From: Pedobacter sp. L105
GTDB lineage: Bacteria; Bacteroidota; Bacteroidia; Sphingobacteriales; Sphingobacteriaceae
Length of the DNA stretch: 64,000 nucleotides
NCBI RefSeq assembly: GCF_009765875.1
Contig: NZ_LMUP01000004.1
Coordinates: forward strand, 969,080 to 1,033,079
Direction of reading: 5' to 3'
Position 1 is the stretch's first letter. Each line of letters starts with the position of its first letter. The notes under the pieces were generated by a model that was not told the DNA's origin, did no database searches, and saw only the letters and a list, made by a program, of their open reading frames with translations. The translations under genes were made by a program, and so were the position numbers. This document shows, piece after piece, positions 8,533-16,161 of the stretch.

Positions 8533-9358
8533 CCGTTTCCAGCGCTGCTGGTTCTGGTTCGCCTCTTTTCAAATACATGATCAGCATCCCGCCAAGGATA
8601 AAGGGAATACTGAGAATTTGTCCCATATTTAATAGCATACCAGCTTCAAAGGCAGACTGGTCTTCTTTGATCGATTCGATCCCCATCCTGAAACAAAAGA
8701 TCAGAAAGATAACCAATCCAAAGTAGAACCCCGGGGCCTTCGGATATTTTCTGATTAAAAAATAGACGAATGTAAAGATCAGGATATAAGCTATAGCTTC
8801 ATATAGTTGCGCCGGATGACGTGGAATGTTATCAATTTTTAAAAAGATAAAAGCCCAGCTAACATCAGTAGGTTTTCCGATGATTTCTGAGTTCATCAGG
8901 TTTCCCAACCGGATAAAAGTACCTGCCAACGGAACAACCAGTGCGATCTGATCCAGCAGAAACCATAGTTTCAGTTTGAATTTACGGCTAAAAAGGATTA
9001 AGCTGATCATGATACCGATACCGCCGCCATGACTTGCCAGTCCTTGGAAACCAGTGATCTTAAAATGAGGGCTAAAGGTAAAGGGAAGGATAATCTCTAG
9101 CGGGTGTTGGGAATAATAGGCAAAGTCATAGAACAGGCAATGGCCTAAACGTGCGCCGATCAGCGTTCCTAATACTACATAGACCGTTATAGAATCCATC
9201 AGTTCTACATTGACGCCATATTTTATGAATTGCTTTTTAACAACGATATAACTAAAAACAAAAGCAAGCAGGAAACATAAAGAATAATATCGCAGTGCAA
9301 AAAATCCTAAATCGATAATGGAATCACTGGGGTTCCATACTATTGTATCTATAACCAT
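8522..9358 (-). CDS. lgt: prolipoprotein diacylglyceryl transferase
   Basis: Transfers diacylglycerol from phosphatidylglycerol to the lipobox cysteine of prolipoproteins in the inner membrane, the first step of lipoprotein maturation. About 278 residues, seven membrane segments; family motifs include LGARLGHCLFYD, GLASHGGGIGIM and the LIRLGNLMNSEIIGKP-like stretch with the conserved Arg and Asn (here FIRLGNLMNSEIIG). HPAQLYEA is the conserved late motif. The frame extends to an ATG at 9418, but that lies upstream of a good promoter box (9389-9396), so the start is set at 9358 (MVIDTIVWNP); 9373 is an alternative. The many SusD/GH lipoproteins in the window would be its clients. Confidence 0.93.
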   Translation of the reverse strand: MVIDTIVWNPSDSIIDLGFFALRYYSLCFLLAFVFSYIVVKKQFIKYGVNVELMDSITVYVVLGTLIGARLGHCLFYDFAYYSQHPLEIILPFTFSPHFKITGFQGLASHGGGIGIMISLILFSRKFKLKLWFLLDQIALVVPLAGTFIRLGNLMNSEIIGKPTDVSWAFIFLKIDNIPRHPAQLYEAIAYILIFTFVYFLIRKYPKAPGFYFGLVIFLIFCFRMGIESIKEDQSAFEAGMLLNMGQILSIPFILGGMLIMYLKRGEPEPAALETVKQ

Positions 9359-9388
9359 GTTTGATCTGCTCATTTGGACGAGCGTTTG

Positions 9389-9418
9389 CAAATATAGATC
9401 ATATATAGAGATATGCAA
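9389..9418 (-). promoter_or_regulatory. lgt promoter
   Basis: On the minus strand TTG (9418-9416), a 19-base spacer, then TATATTTG (9396-9389). This matches the Bacteroidota TTG-N19-TAnnTTTG promoter. It sits inside the longest possible lgt frame and so rules against the 9418 start. Confidence 0.7.
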
Positions 9419-9484
9419 TAACGTTGCACGATATGGGGTCGGGAACTGTAATCAAACAATTATGTTTCAATGAAAAACAAATCT

Positions 9485-9508
9485 TATATTTGATTTCCTA
9501 ATCAAATA
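9485..9508 (+). promoter_or_regulatory. sensor-gene promoter box with overlapping palindrome
   Basis: TATATTTG at 9485-9492 is a -7 box, about 35 bases before the ATG at 9528. Overlapping it is a perfect inverted repeat: TATTTGATT (9487-9495), four bases, AATCAAATA (9500-9508). A protein bound there would cover the -7 box and the transcription start. Candidate operator, perhaps for autoregulation; inferred. Confidence 0.55.
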
Positions 9509-9527
9509 GCTGCATCCTTTATTTTTT

Positions 9528-11426
9528 ATGCTCAACCGGTTCTACACTTATTTTTTACAAATTTTAGTGGTTTTACTCTTTACGGGGCCGGTAGTTTTTG
9601 CACAAAAAACCGTTTCCGTGAACGACAGCGTAAATCAGCATATTTTCAATTATAGTGAAATTGAATCGCTGAAAGATGTGAACAATAATTTAAGTTTTAA
9701 AGAGATCAGCAGTACTGCATTTGATCACCGCTTTCAGCCCAATTTAAAAAGTACCCCTCAAACAAAAGATTTAACTGCTACTTATTGGTTCAGGATAAAG
9801 ATAAAACATAACAGCAAAGCCGACAAAAGGTACCTGCTTGAATTTTTCGATCAGACCATTGATCATGTAACGGCCTATCTTCCGCAAAAGGATGGCCATT
9901 ACCAGATAAAAGAATTTGGGGATACTTTTGATTTTGAACACCGGGAAATACACCATAAGAATTTCGAGTTGTATATCCGCAATGACAATGATGCCACCCA
10001 GGTTTATTATTTCAAGTTCAAATCTTCCCAGATCGCAGATGTGATCATTGTACTCCGTACCGTAGACTGGTTCATCTCTTACGCCCTGGATGAGTATTTC
10101 TATTTCGGGATCTTTTATGGAATGATCATGGTATTCAGTTTTTATAACCTGATCATGTTTATTGCCATGCGCCAGAGGCAGTACCTTTATTATGTATTGT
10201 ATAATTTGGGTGTTGGTTTTTTTGAGATGAGTACCGATGGTATCGCGTATCAGTACTTATGGTCGTCCGCTACCCAATGGAACCAGATCGCCTACGCTTT
10301 CGCCCTATATGCAACCAGTGTGTTTGCACTACTGTTTACCCGGGAATTATTATTCGTAAAAGCTAAAGCCCCCCGCCTCAACCAGCTGATTGTATATATT
10401 ATCGGGATAAGAACGGTGATTTTCCTGTACAGCCTTTTCATAGACCGCTCTCTGCTGACCTATAAGTTCATTGAATTTATCCCCCTTGCGGTGGCCTTTG
10501 GCACCGGGATTTACATTTATAAAAAGGGTTACAAACCTGCACGCTTCTTCGTGCTTGGCTATAGTTTTCTTTTTGCAGGATTTACCCTGAAATTATTAAT
10601 CATGATCGGCTTTTCCTGGCTGAGCATTGGTGTAGTGGGTTATTACAGCCTGAGTTTCTGTTTTGTCCTGGAAATGATATTCCTCTCTTTAGCCATAGGC
10701 GATAAAGTAAGTATCTTAAAACATAAGAAGGAAAAAGTGCAGCGGCAGATGATCAGGCAAATGGCTGAAAATGCCAAGCTGAAGGATACGCTAAACCTGA
10801 AACTGGAAGCCAAGGTAGAAGAGCGTACTAAAGAAGTGTTCCATAAATCACTGATCATAGAGGCTAAAAATGCAGAGCTTCAGGAAGCAAACGACCAGCT
10901 AAAACAACAGGCAGAAGAAATTTCCAGGATGAATGTTTTACTGGAGCAGGATAACCAGGAACTGCAATTTAATGTAGAGAAGGTAACGCGCGATCGTGTG
11001 ATGTCTGCTGATGTCGATTTTGAAGAGTTCAGCAGGATCTATCCGGATAAGGATAGCTGTAACCTGTTTCTTTCAGAACTCAAATGGAAAGATGGTTATG
11101 TTTGCCGGAAGTGTAAAAACACACACTATTATAATGGTCATATCCCTTACAGCAGACGCTGCAGCAAATGCGGATATGAGGAATCAGTAACAACTTATAC
11201 CGTATTTCACAATACCCGTATTCCGATTAATAAAGCTTTTTATATGATCTTCCTGATCTATTCTACCAAAGGAAAAATCTCCTCCCATAAGCTGGCAGAA
11301 ATACTGAATATTCGCCAAAGTACCTGCTGGACCTACGGATCGAAGATCAAATTACTGATGGAAGAACGGAAGGCCATGCTTAAAAAAGCGAACAAAAATG
11401 GCTGGAGCCAGTTGGTTCTGGAGTAA
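9528..11426 (+). CDS. 7TMR-DISM membrane sensor fused to an IS1595-type zinc-ribbon/DNA-binding domain
   Basis: 632 residues. In order: signal peptide (1-25, ending VFAQ); periplasmic 7TMR-DISMED2-like beta-domain (about 40-180; WFRIKIKHNSKADKRYLLEFFDQTIDHVTAYL); seven-helix 7TMR-DISM membrane module (about 190-395); coiled coil (about 400-500); then a cytosolic C-terminus closely resembling the first part of IS1595-family transposases: FEEFSRIYPDKDSCNLFLSE, a zinc ribbon with Cys526, Cys529, Cys545 and Cys548, and the helical part VFHNTRIPINKAFYMIFLIY then ISSHKLAEILNIRQSTCW. The transposase DDE nuclease is absent, so this is not a mobile-element gene. Most 7TMR-DISM proteins end in histidine kinase, GGDEF or LytTR domains. 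It stands alone directly upstream of susC, so I infer a membrane-tethered transcription regulator of that PUL sensing a glycan in the periplasm. Confidence 0.85.
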   Translation: MLNRFYTYFLQILVVLLFTGPVVFAQKTVSVNDSVNQHIFNYSEIESLKDVNNNLSFKEISSTAFDHRFQPNLKSTPQTKDLTATYWFRIKIKHNSKADKRYLLEFFDQTIDHVTAYLPQKDGHYQIKEFGDTFDFEHREIHHKNFELYIRNDNDATQVYYFKFKSSQIADVIIVLRTVDWFISYALDEYFYFGIFYGMIMVFSFYNLIMFIAMRQRQYLYYVLYNLGVGFFEMSTDGIAYQYLWSSATQWNQIAYAFALYATSVFALLFTRELLFVKAKAPRLNQLIVYIIGIRTVIFLYSLFIDRSLLTYKFIEFIPLAVAFGTGIYIYKKGYKPARFFVLGYSFLFAGFTLKLLIMIGFSWLSIGVVGYYSLSFCFVLEMIFLSLAIGDKVSILKHKKEKVQRQMIRQMAENAKLKDTLNLKLEAKVEERTKEVFHKSLIIEAKNAELQEANDQLKQQAEEISRMNVLLEQDNQELQFNVEKVTRDRVMSADVDFEEFSRIYPDKDSCNLFLSELKWKDGYVCRKCKNTHYYNGHIPYSRRCSKCGYEESVTTYTVFHNTRIPINKAFYMIFLIYSTKGKISSHKLAEILNIRQSTCWTYGSKIKLLMEERKAMLKKANKNGWSQLVLE

Positions 11427-11742
11427 TTTTTCACGCTTTTAGCTGGTTTAACCCAGCTTATCATTCCTAAAACGCTCAATTTCTCTATTTATTTCAATCA
11501 TTTTTAAAGGGTATCAGAGCGTATCGTTTAGCCTGGTAAAGCATCCTGTTAAAGTACCTTTAAGTGCTGTAAATCAGCATTAAAGCTATATTCAAAATCG
11601 TGGTAGTAAAGCGTATTGATTTGATCACAAATAACTATATATCAGACACTTATGTAAAATAAATTCATTAAAAAACTTGTTTTAAAGGCTAATTTGAGCT
11701 TAACTTTGGTTGTCAATAAAAATTAAACGTAAAGCAAAAATC
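11427..11742 (+). promoter_or_regulatory. regulatory region upstream of the PUL
   Basis: 316 bp without an ORF. It holds several dyads: AGCTGG/CCAGCT (11441-11458, no T-run), TTAAAG-TAC-CTTTAA (11549-11563), TGCTG/CAGCA (11565-11579), and ATTTG-ATCA-CAAAT (11619-11632). The word AGCGTAT occurs twice (11518 and 11610). The susC promoter lies at its right end. The dyad at 11619 shares the ATTTG/CAAAT half-site word with the palindrome in front of the sensor gene, making it a candidate binding site for the sensor; this link is inference. Confidence 0.5.
11677..11708 (+). promoter_or_regulatory. susC promoter
   Basis: TTG (11677-11679), 21-base spacer, TAACTTTG (11701-11708), 34 bases ahead of the ATG at 11743. 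Matches the Bacteroidota -33/-7 pattern. Confidence 0.65.
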
Positions 11743-14649
11743 ATGAAGAAAAATTTTACTCTTTTTATGCTTTGTCTCTTATGCGGAATCTCTGTAGCGA
11801 TGGCACAGGGAATCACCATTAAAGGTCAGGTAAAAGATCAAAAGGGCCTTCCTTTACCGGGTGTTTCGGTAACGGTTAAAGGTTCTAACCAGGGCGTGGT
11901 TACGAATAACGATGGTGCATATATTCTTTCTGCTCCGGGGACTGCAACATTGGTTTTCTCTTATATTGGATTTAACACCATAGAGATACCAGTAAATAAC
12001 CGAAAGAATGTTCCTGCGGTTTTAGCAGACAACAACCAGCAACTGAATGAGGTTATTGTTGTAGGTTATGGTACACAGGTTAAGAAAGACCTCACCACAG
12101 CTGTAGTCTCGGTTTCTGCTAAAGATATACAGAACCAGCCCATCACCAATCCTTTACAGGCATTACAGGGAAAAGCAGCCGGTGTGCAGGTATCCTCGCA
12201 ATCGGGTAAACCGGGATCAGATATATCGATCAGCATCCGTGGCAATACTTCTATCACGGGTTCAAATAGTCCCTTGTATGTAATTGATGGGATTACCTCA
12301 AGAGATGCAAGTTTTATTAACCCGAATGATATTGAATCACTTACCGTCTTAAAAGATGCTTCCGCAGCTGCTATATATGGATCAAGTGGTGCTAACGGGG
12401 TTATTTTAATCACCACTAAAAAAGGTACCGCAGGTAAACTTAAAATAGGGTTTAATGCTTTTACCGGAATTTCTAACTTCCGTAAAAAAGAAGATGTATT
12501 GAACAGTACACAATACATTGCTTTAATGAAAGAAGAAGGTTATACTTCATTTGGCGGCACCCAGAATATGGACTGGCAGGATGAAACCTTCGGAACAGGA
12601 AGACAAAACAACTACCAGCTGTCTATAGCGGGCGGCACCAAAGGCGGTCAGTATTATTTCTCTTCCGGCTATCAGCAGGATAAAGGTGTAGTTGCTCCTG
12701 CCGTACTGGACAGATATACAGCTAACTTCAGCGGAACGCAGGCAGTTACCAAATGGTTGAAATTTAGCGCTACCGGTGCAATAACTGCAAATAATTCAGT
12801 TGACGTACCGGATAACGCAGGAATTACGAAAGGCGGTGTAATTTTAGGTGCCTTAACTACCCCTCCTACCTTAACGATAAAAGACCCTAATGGTCAGTAT
12901 ACTCCGGTACCCGGGGGATATGATAACCCAATTGCCAATGCATTTGGATCAACCAACGAAAACAGGGGAATGAAATTTATAGGTGCTTTTGCAGGTGAAG
13001 TTAAAATTACAAATGATCTGTCTTTCAGATCAAGCATCAGTACCAATGTGAACAAAGGTTATTACAATTATTTCCTTGATCCATATGCTACGGTTTATGG
13101 CCGTTCACAGAGAGGTGAATATGATAACAATAAAACAGACCAGCACATTATGTTAAATGAGAACATCCTGAGCTACAATAAAACTGTTGGTAAAAATGTT
13201 TTTGGTGCAATTGGTGGTTATACGATACAAGAATCAAAATACAAGTACACCAATTTCTCTGAATCACGCTTTATAGATACCGATGGCGGTGCTATTGATC
13301 CCTCTATTGCCTTAACAGTTCCTGTACATTCGGAATGGTCTAAACAATCTTACCTCGCAAGATTTACCTATGCCTATGACAGCAAGTACCTGTTTAGCTC
13401 AAATTTCAGGGCGGATGGATCCTCACGTTTTGCACCGGGTCACCGCTTTGGTTACTTCCCTTCGCTTTCTGCAGGATGGAGATTGTCCAGTGAAGACTTT
13501 TTAAAAGACAGTAAAACGATTAATGATTTAAAAATTCGTGGTAGCTGGGGTAAGGTGGGTAACGATGAAGGTATCGGAGACTATTCTTACTTAAAGTTAT
13601 ACCAAATTACTGCACAAAATTCTTATAATTTGTCGCAGCCTGCTAACGACCAATTGTCGTGGGAAAAAACAACACAAACAAATTTAGGTGTGGATTTAAC
13701 GATGTTCAACAACAGGGTAACGTTTACCGCTGATGCCTACATCAAAAAAACGAATGACCTTTTAGTGAATGTACAATTGCCTCCTTCAACAGGATTAGGC
13801 ACGCAGGCACTGAACGTAGGTTCAATGCAGAACAAAGGTTTTGAATTTGTATTGTCTACCAAGAACTTCCAGAAAGACAAATTTACCTGGACAACAGATT
13901 TAAACTTCTCCCTTAACAGGAATAAAGTGACCAGCTTAGGTAATGCAACCAGCTCACTGGATTTTGGTTCTATTTACGAACGCGACAATGCAATAAAAGT
14001 TGTAGTTGGCAAGCCGCTGGGTAGCTTTTACGGATACGTATTCACAGGTGTGAATCCACAGACCGGTGCCGCGACCTATAAAGACACCAATGGTAATGGA
14101 GTTACAGGTTCAGCAGATCCTGCCGACCGCCAGTTTATCGGTTCAGCACAGCCAAGTTTCACCTACGGTGTGAACAATAACCTAACCTATGGCAACTGGG
14201 GAGTATCTCTGTTTTTCCAGGGTGTTCAGGGCAGCGAAATGTTTAATGCCACGAAGATCGACCTGGAAAGCATGACGGATTCTAAAAATCAATCTACCGC
14301 AGTGTTAAACAGATGGGAGACTCCGGGACAGATCACAGATATTCCTAAAGCATCAGTTGCTTCTTCAGAAAACTCACTGACTTCAAGCAGATTTGTGGAG
14401 AACTCTTCTTACCTGCGCCTTAAAACAGCTACCATTTCATACAACTTCGGCAAAGCTGTATTGGGAAGAATGAAGATGGATAAGCTGACTATTTTTGCAA
14501 CAGGTTATAACGTTTTAACTTTTACAAAATATAGCGGACTTGATCCTGAAGTAAGTCAGAATGGATCAAATACCCCTGCCATGGGTATTGACTATGGAAC
14601 CTATCCTCAATCAAGAAGTTTCTTACTGGGTGTTAATGTTGGATTTTAA
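11743..14649 (+). CDS. SusC-like TonB-dependent glycan transporter
   Basis: Outer-membrane importer of 968 residues that works with a SusD lid to bring oligosaccharides into the periplasm. Start set at the ATG 11743 (MKKNFTLFMLCLLCG, signal peptide to AMAQ); the frame also runs back to a TTG at 11710 that falls just after the -7 box. Domains: carboxypeptidase-regulatory-like domain (about 25-100), TonB box/plug entry (NEVIVVGYGTQVKKDLTTAV), plug with the SusC signature PLYVIDGI and NDIESLTVLKDASAAAIYGSSGANGVILITT, then the barrel ending SFLLGVNVGF. There is no secretin/TonB short N-terminal (STN) domain, so it should not signal to an anti-sigma factor; regulation probably comes from the upstream sensor. 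susD follows after 13 bp. Confidence 0.96.
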   Translation: MKKNFTLFMLCLLCGISVAMAQGITIKGQVKDQKGLPLPGVSVTVKGSNQGVVTNNDGAYILSAPGTATLVFSYIGFNTIEIPVNNRKNVPAVLADNNQQLNEVIVVGYGTQVKKDLTTAVVSVSAKDIQNQPITNPLQALQGKAAGVQVSSQSGKPGSDISISIRGNTSITGSNSPLYVIDGITSRDASFINPNDIESLTVLKDASAAAIYGSSGANGVILITTKKGTAGKLKIGFNAFTGISNFRKKEDVLNSTQYIALMKEEGYTSFGGTQNMDWQDETFGTGRQNNYQLSIAGGTKGGQYYFSSGYQQDKGVVAPAVLDRYTANFSGTQAVTKWLKFSATGAITANNSVDVPDNAGITKGGVILGALTTPPTLTIKDPNGQYTPVPGGYDNPIANAFGSTNENRGMKFIGAFAGEVKITNDLSFRSSISTNVNKGYYNYFLDPYATVYGRSQRGEYDNNKTDQHIMLNENILSYNKTVGKNVFGAIGGYTIQESKYKYTNFSESRFIDTDGGAIDPSIALTVPVHSEWSKQSYLARFTYAYDSKYLFSSNFRADGSSRFAPGHRFGYFPSLSAGWRLSSEDFLKDSKTINDLKIRGSWGKVGNDEGIGDYSYLKLYQITAQNSYNLSQPANDQLSWEKTTQTNLGVDLTMFNNRVTFTADAYIKKTNDLLVNVQLPPSTGLGTQALNVGSMQNKGFEFVLSTKNFQKDKFTWTTDLNFSLNRNKVTSLGNATSSLDFGSIYERDNAIKVVVGKPLGSFYGYVFTGVNPQTGAATYKDTNGNGVTGSADPADRQFIGSAQPSFTYGVNNNLTYGNWGVSLFFQGVQGSEMFNATKIDLESMTDSKNQSTAVLNRWETPGQITDIPKASVASSENSLTSSRFVENSSYLRLKTATISYNFGKAVLGRMKMDKLTIFATGYNVLTFTKYSGLDPEVSQNGSNTPAMGIDYGTYPQSRSFLLGVNVGF

Positions 14650-14662
14650 ATCTTAGAACAAA

Positions 14663-16090
14663 ATGAACTTAAAAATATATTCACTGATCGCAGCCGGGGC
14701 TTTTGTCCTTTCAGTTCAATCTGGCTGTAAAAAAGATTTCCTGAATAAAACACCTATCGACCAGGTGACAGCAGATCAGGCTTTTGTAAACGCCGCAGCT
14801 GCAGAGAAATTAATTAAAGGGATGTACGATGGGATGTACACAGAATACAATATCTGGGATTACCAGATCATGGGTGATGTAGCAGCCGATAACTGTTATG
14901 CAGGCGGGGATAACCAGGCCAATATCCAGATCGATCTCTTTACTTCGAACTCTACCAATGGTAATGTGACCCGGGACTGGACCGATCTGTATGTTGACAT
15001 TAAAAATGCCAACGAGGTTTTATCCAATGTACCTAATATTAAAGATCCAGCATTGGATGCCGGAAACAGAAGGAACCAGATCCTGGCAGAAGCAAGAGGA
15101 TTACGCGCTTACCAGTATTTTAACCTGGTAAGGTTGTTTGGGCCCGTACCGCTGGTATTGACCACTGCTTCTAGCATTGCAGAAACACAGCCTTTTAAAG
15201 CTTCAGTTGCTGAAGTATACGCACAGATCATTTCCGACCTGGAATTTACGGTTGCCAATGCGAGTACTACAGGCGCCACAAAAGGTATCATTACCAAAGG
15301 GGTTGCGAATGCCATCCTTGCTAAAGTATATGCTTCACAACCTACGCCAGACTGGACAAAGGTAAACCAGTATTGCGACGCAACGATCGCAGGAGGATAT
15401 TCCCTGTATTCGGATTTCAGTGGTTTATTTGATGCTGCGAACAAGAACAATTCTGAGTCTATCTGGGAACTGCAGTTTGACGGTTACAGCGGACAGCATG
15501 GTAACTGGATGCCAAGTGTAATTACGGGAACAGGTTATAAAAGATTTGATACCCCAACCAATGACCTGGTAGCCGCTTTCGACAATGAAGGCGATTTGAT
15601 CCGTAAAAACGCAAGTATTTCATTTAAGGATGTAAGTACTGAAGGCTGGTCGGATAATTACTGGACAAAGTCTAACTATCCTTTTGTAAATAAATACAGG
15701 GCAGATGATAAAAGTGATAACTATATCATCCGTTTGGCTGATATCCTGCTCTTAAAAGCAGAAGCATTAAATGAACTGAGCGGAGCTGGATGGTCGCAAT
15801 CAAAGGTTTTGGTTGACCAGATCAGGGCCCGTGTAAAGTTAGCAGGAACGCCGGCAACGGATCAGGCTTCTATGCGCCTGGCGATTGAAAAAGAACGCAG
15901 GCTGGAACTGGCTTTTGAAGGTCAAAGATGGTTTGATCTCTTGAGAACAAACAGGGCAATTACGGTGATGAATGCACAGAAAGATGGTGCGGGTAATTCA
16001 TTGAACTACAATGTGACTACTGCTAAATTGCTTTTCCCAATCCCTCAGACGGAACTGGACAGGAACCCGAATATAAATACGATAAAATAG
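14663..16090 (+). CDS. SusD-like glycan-binding lipoprotein (RagB/SusD family)
   Basis: 475-residue outer-membrane lipoprotein that caps SusC and binds the glycan. Type II signal peptide with lipobox SVQSGC (Cys22). Then the typical KDFLNKTPIDQVT start, TPR-rich helical core (AEARGLRAYQYFNLVRLFGPVPLV is a family hallmark) and the C-terminal RLADILLLKAEALNEL ... IEKERRLELAFEGQRWFDLLRT block ending in LFPIPQTELDRNPNI. Complete length for the family. Transcribed with susC and followed by a strong hairpin before the glycosidase genes. No surface glycan-binding protein gene follows, unlike many PULs. Confidence 0.95.
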   Translation: MNLKIYSLIAAGAFVLSVQSGCKKDFLNKTPIDQVTADQAFVNAAAAEKLIKGMYDGMYTEYNIWDYQIMGDVAADNCYAGGDNQANIQIDLFTSNSTNGNVTRDWTDLYVDIKNANEVLSNVPNIKDPALDAGNRRNQILAEARGLRAYQYFNLVRLFGPVPLVLTTASSIAETQPFKASVAEVYAQIISDLEFTVANASTTGATKGIITKGVANAILAKVYASQPTPDWTKVNQYCDATIAGGYSLYSDFSGLFDAANKNNSESIWELQFDGYSGQHGNWMPSVITGTGYKRFDTPTNDLVAAFDNEGDLIRKNASISFKDVSTEGWSDNYWTKSNYPFVNKYRADDKSDNYIIRLADILLLKAEALNELSGAGWSQSKVLVDQIRARVKLAGTPATDQASMRLAIEKERRLELAFEGQRWFDLLRTNRAITVMNAQKDGAGNSLNYNVTTAKLLFPIPQTELDRNPNINTIK

Positions 16091-16111
16091 TTACTTTTAT
16101 GGTTCACCATT

Positions 16112-16145
16112 CACACCAAAGGCTGTTTATTCAGCCTTTGGTGTG
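16112..16145 (+). terminator. strong hairpin between susD and the GH3 gene
   Basis: Perfect 14-bp stem (16112-16125 with 16132-16145) around a six-base loop, 22 bp after the susD stop and 17 bp before the GH3 start. It is not followed by a T-run (next bases TTAAACC), so it may be a partial attenuator or an mRNA end-protecting structure that sets a higher level of susCD than of the enzymes, rather than a full terminator. Confidence 0.6.
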
Positions 16146-16161
16146 TTAAACCAAATATAAT

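Noticed and set aside
11040..11426. Remnant of an IS1595 transposase gene
   Set aside because: The transposase-like part is in frame with the receptor, ends cleanly without a DDE domain, has intact zinc ligands, and no inverted repeats or target duplications flank it. A functional fusion fits better.
11710..11742. TTG start of SusC
   Set aside because: It lies immediately after the -7 box; the signal peptide begins at the ATG at 11743.
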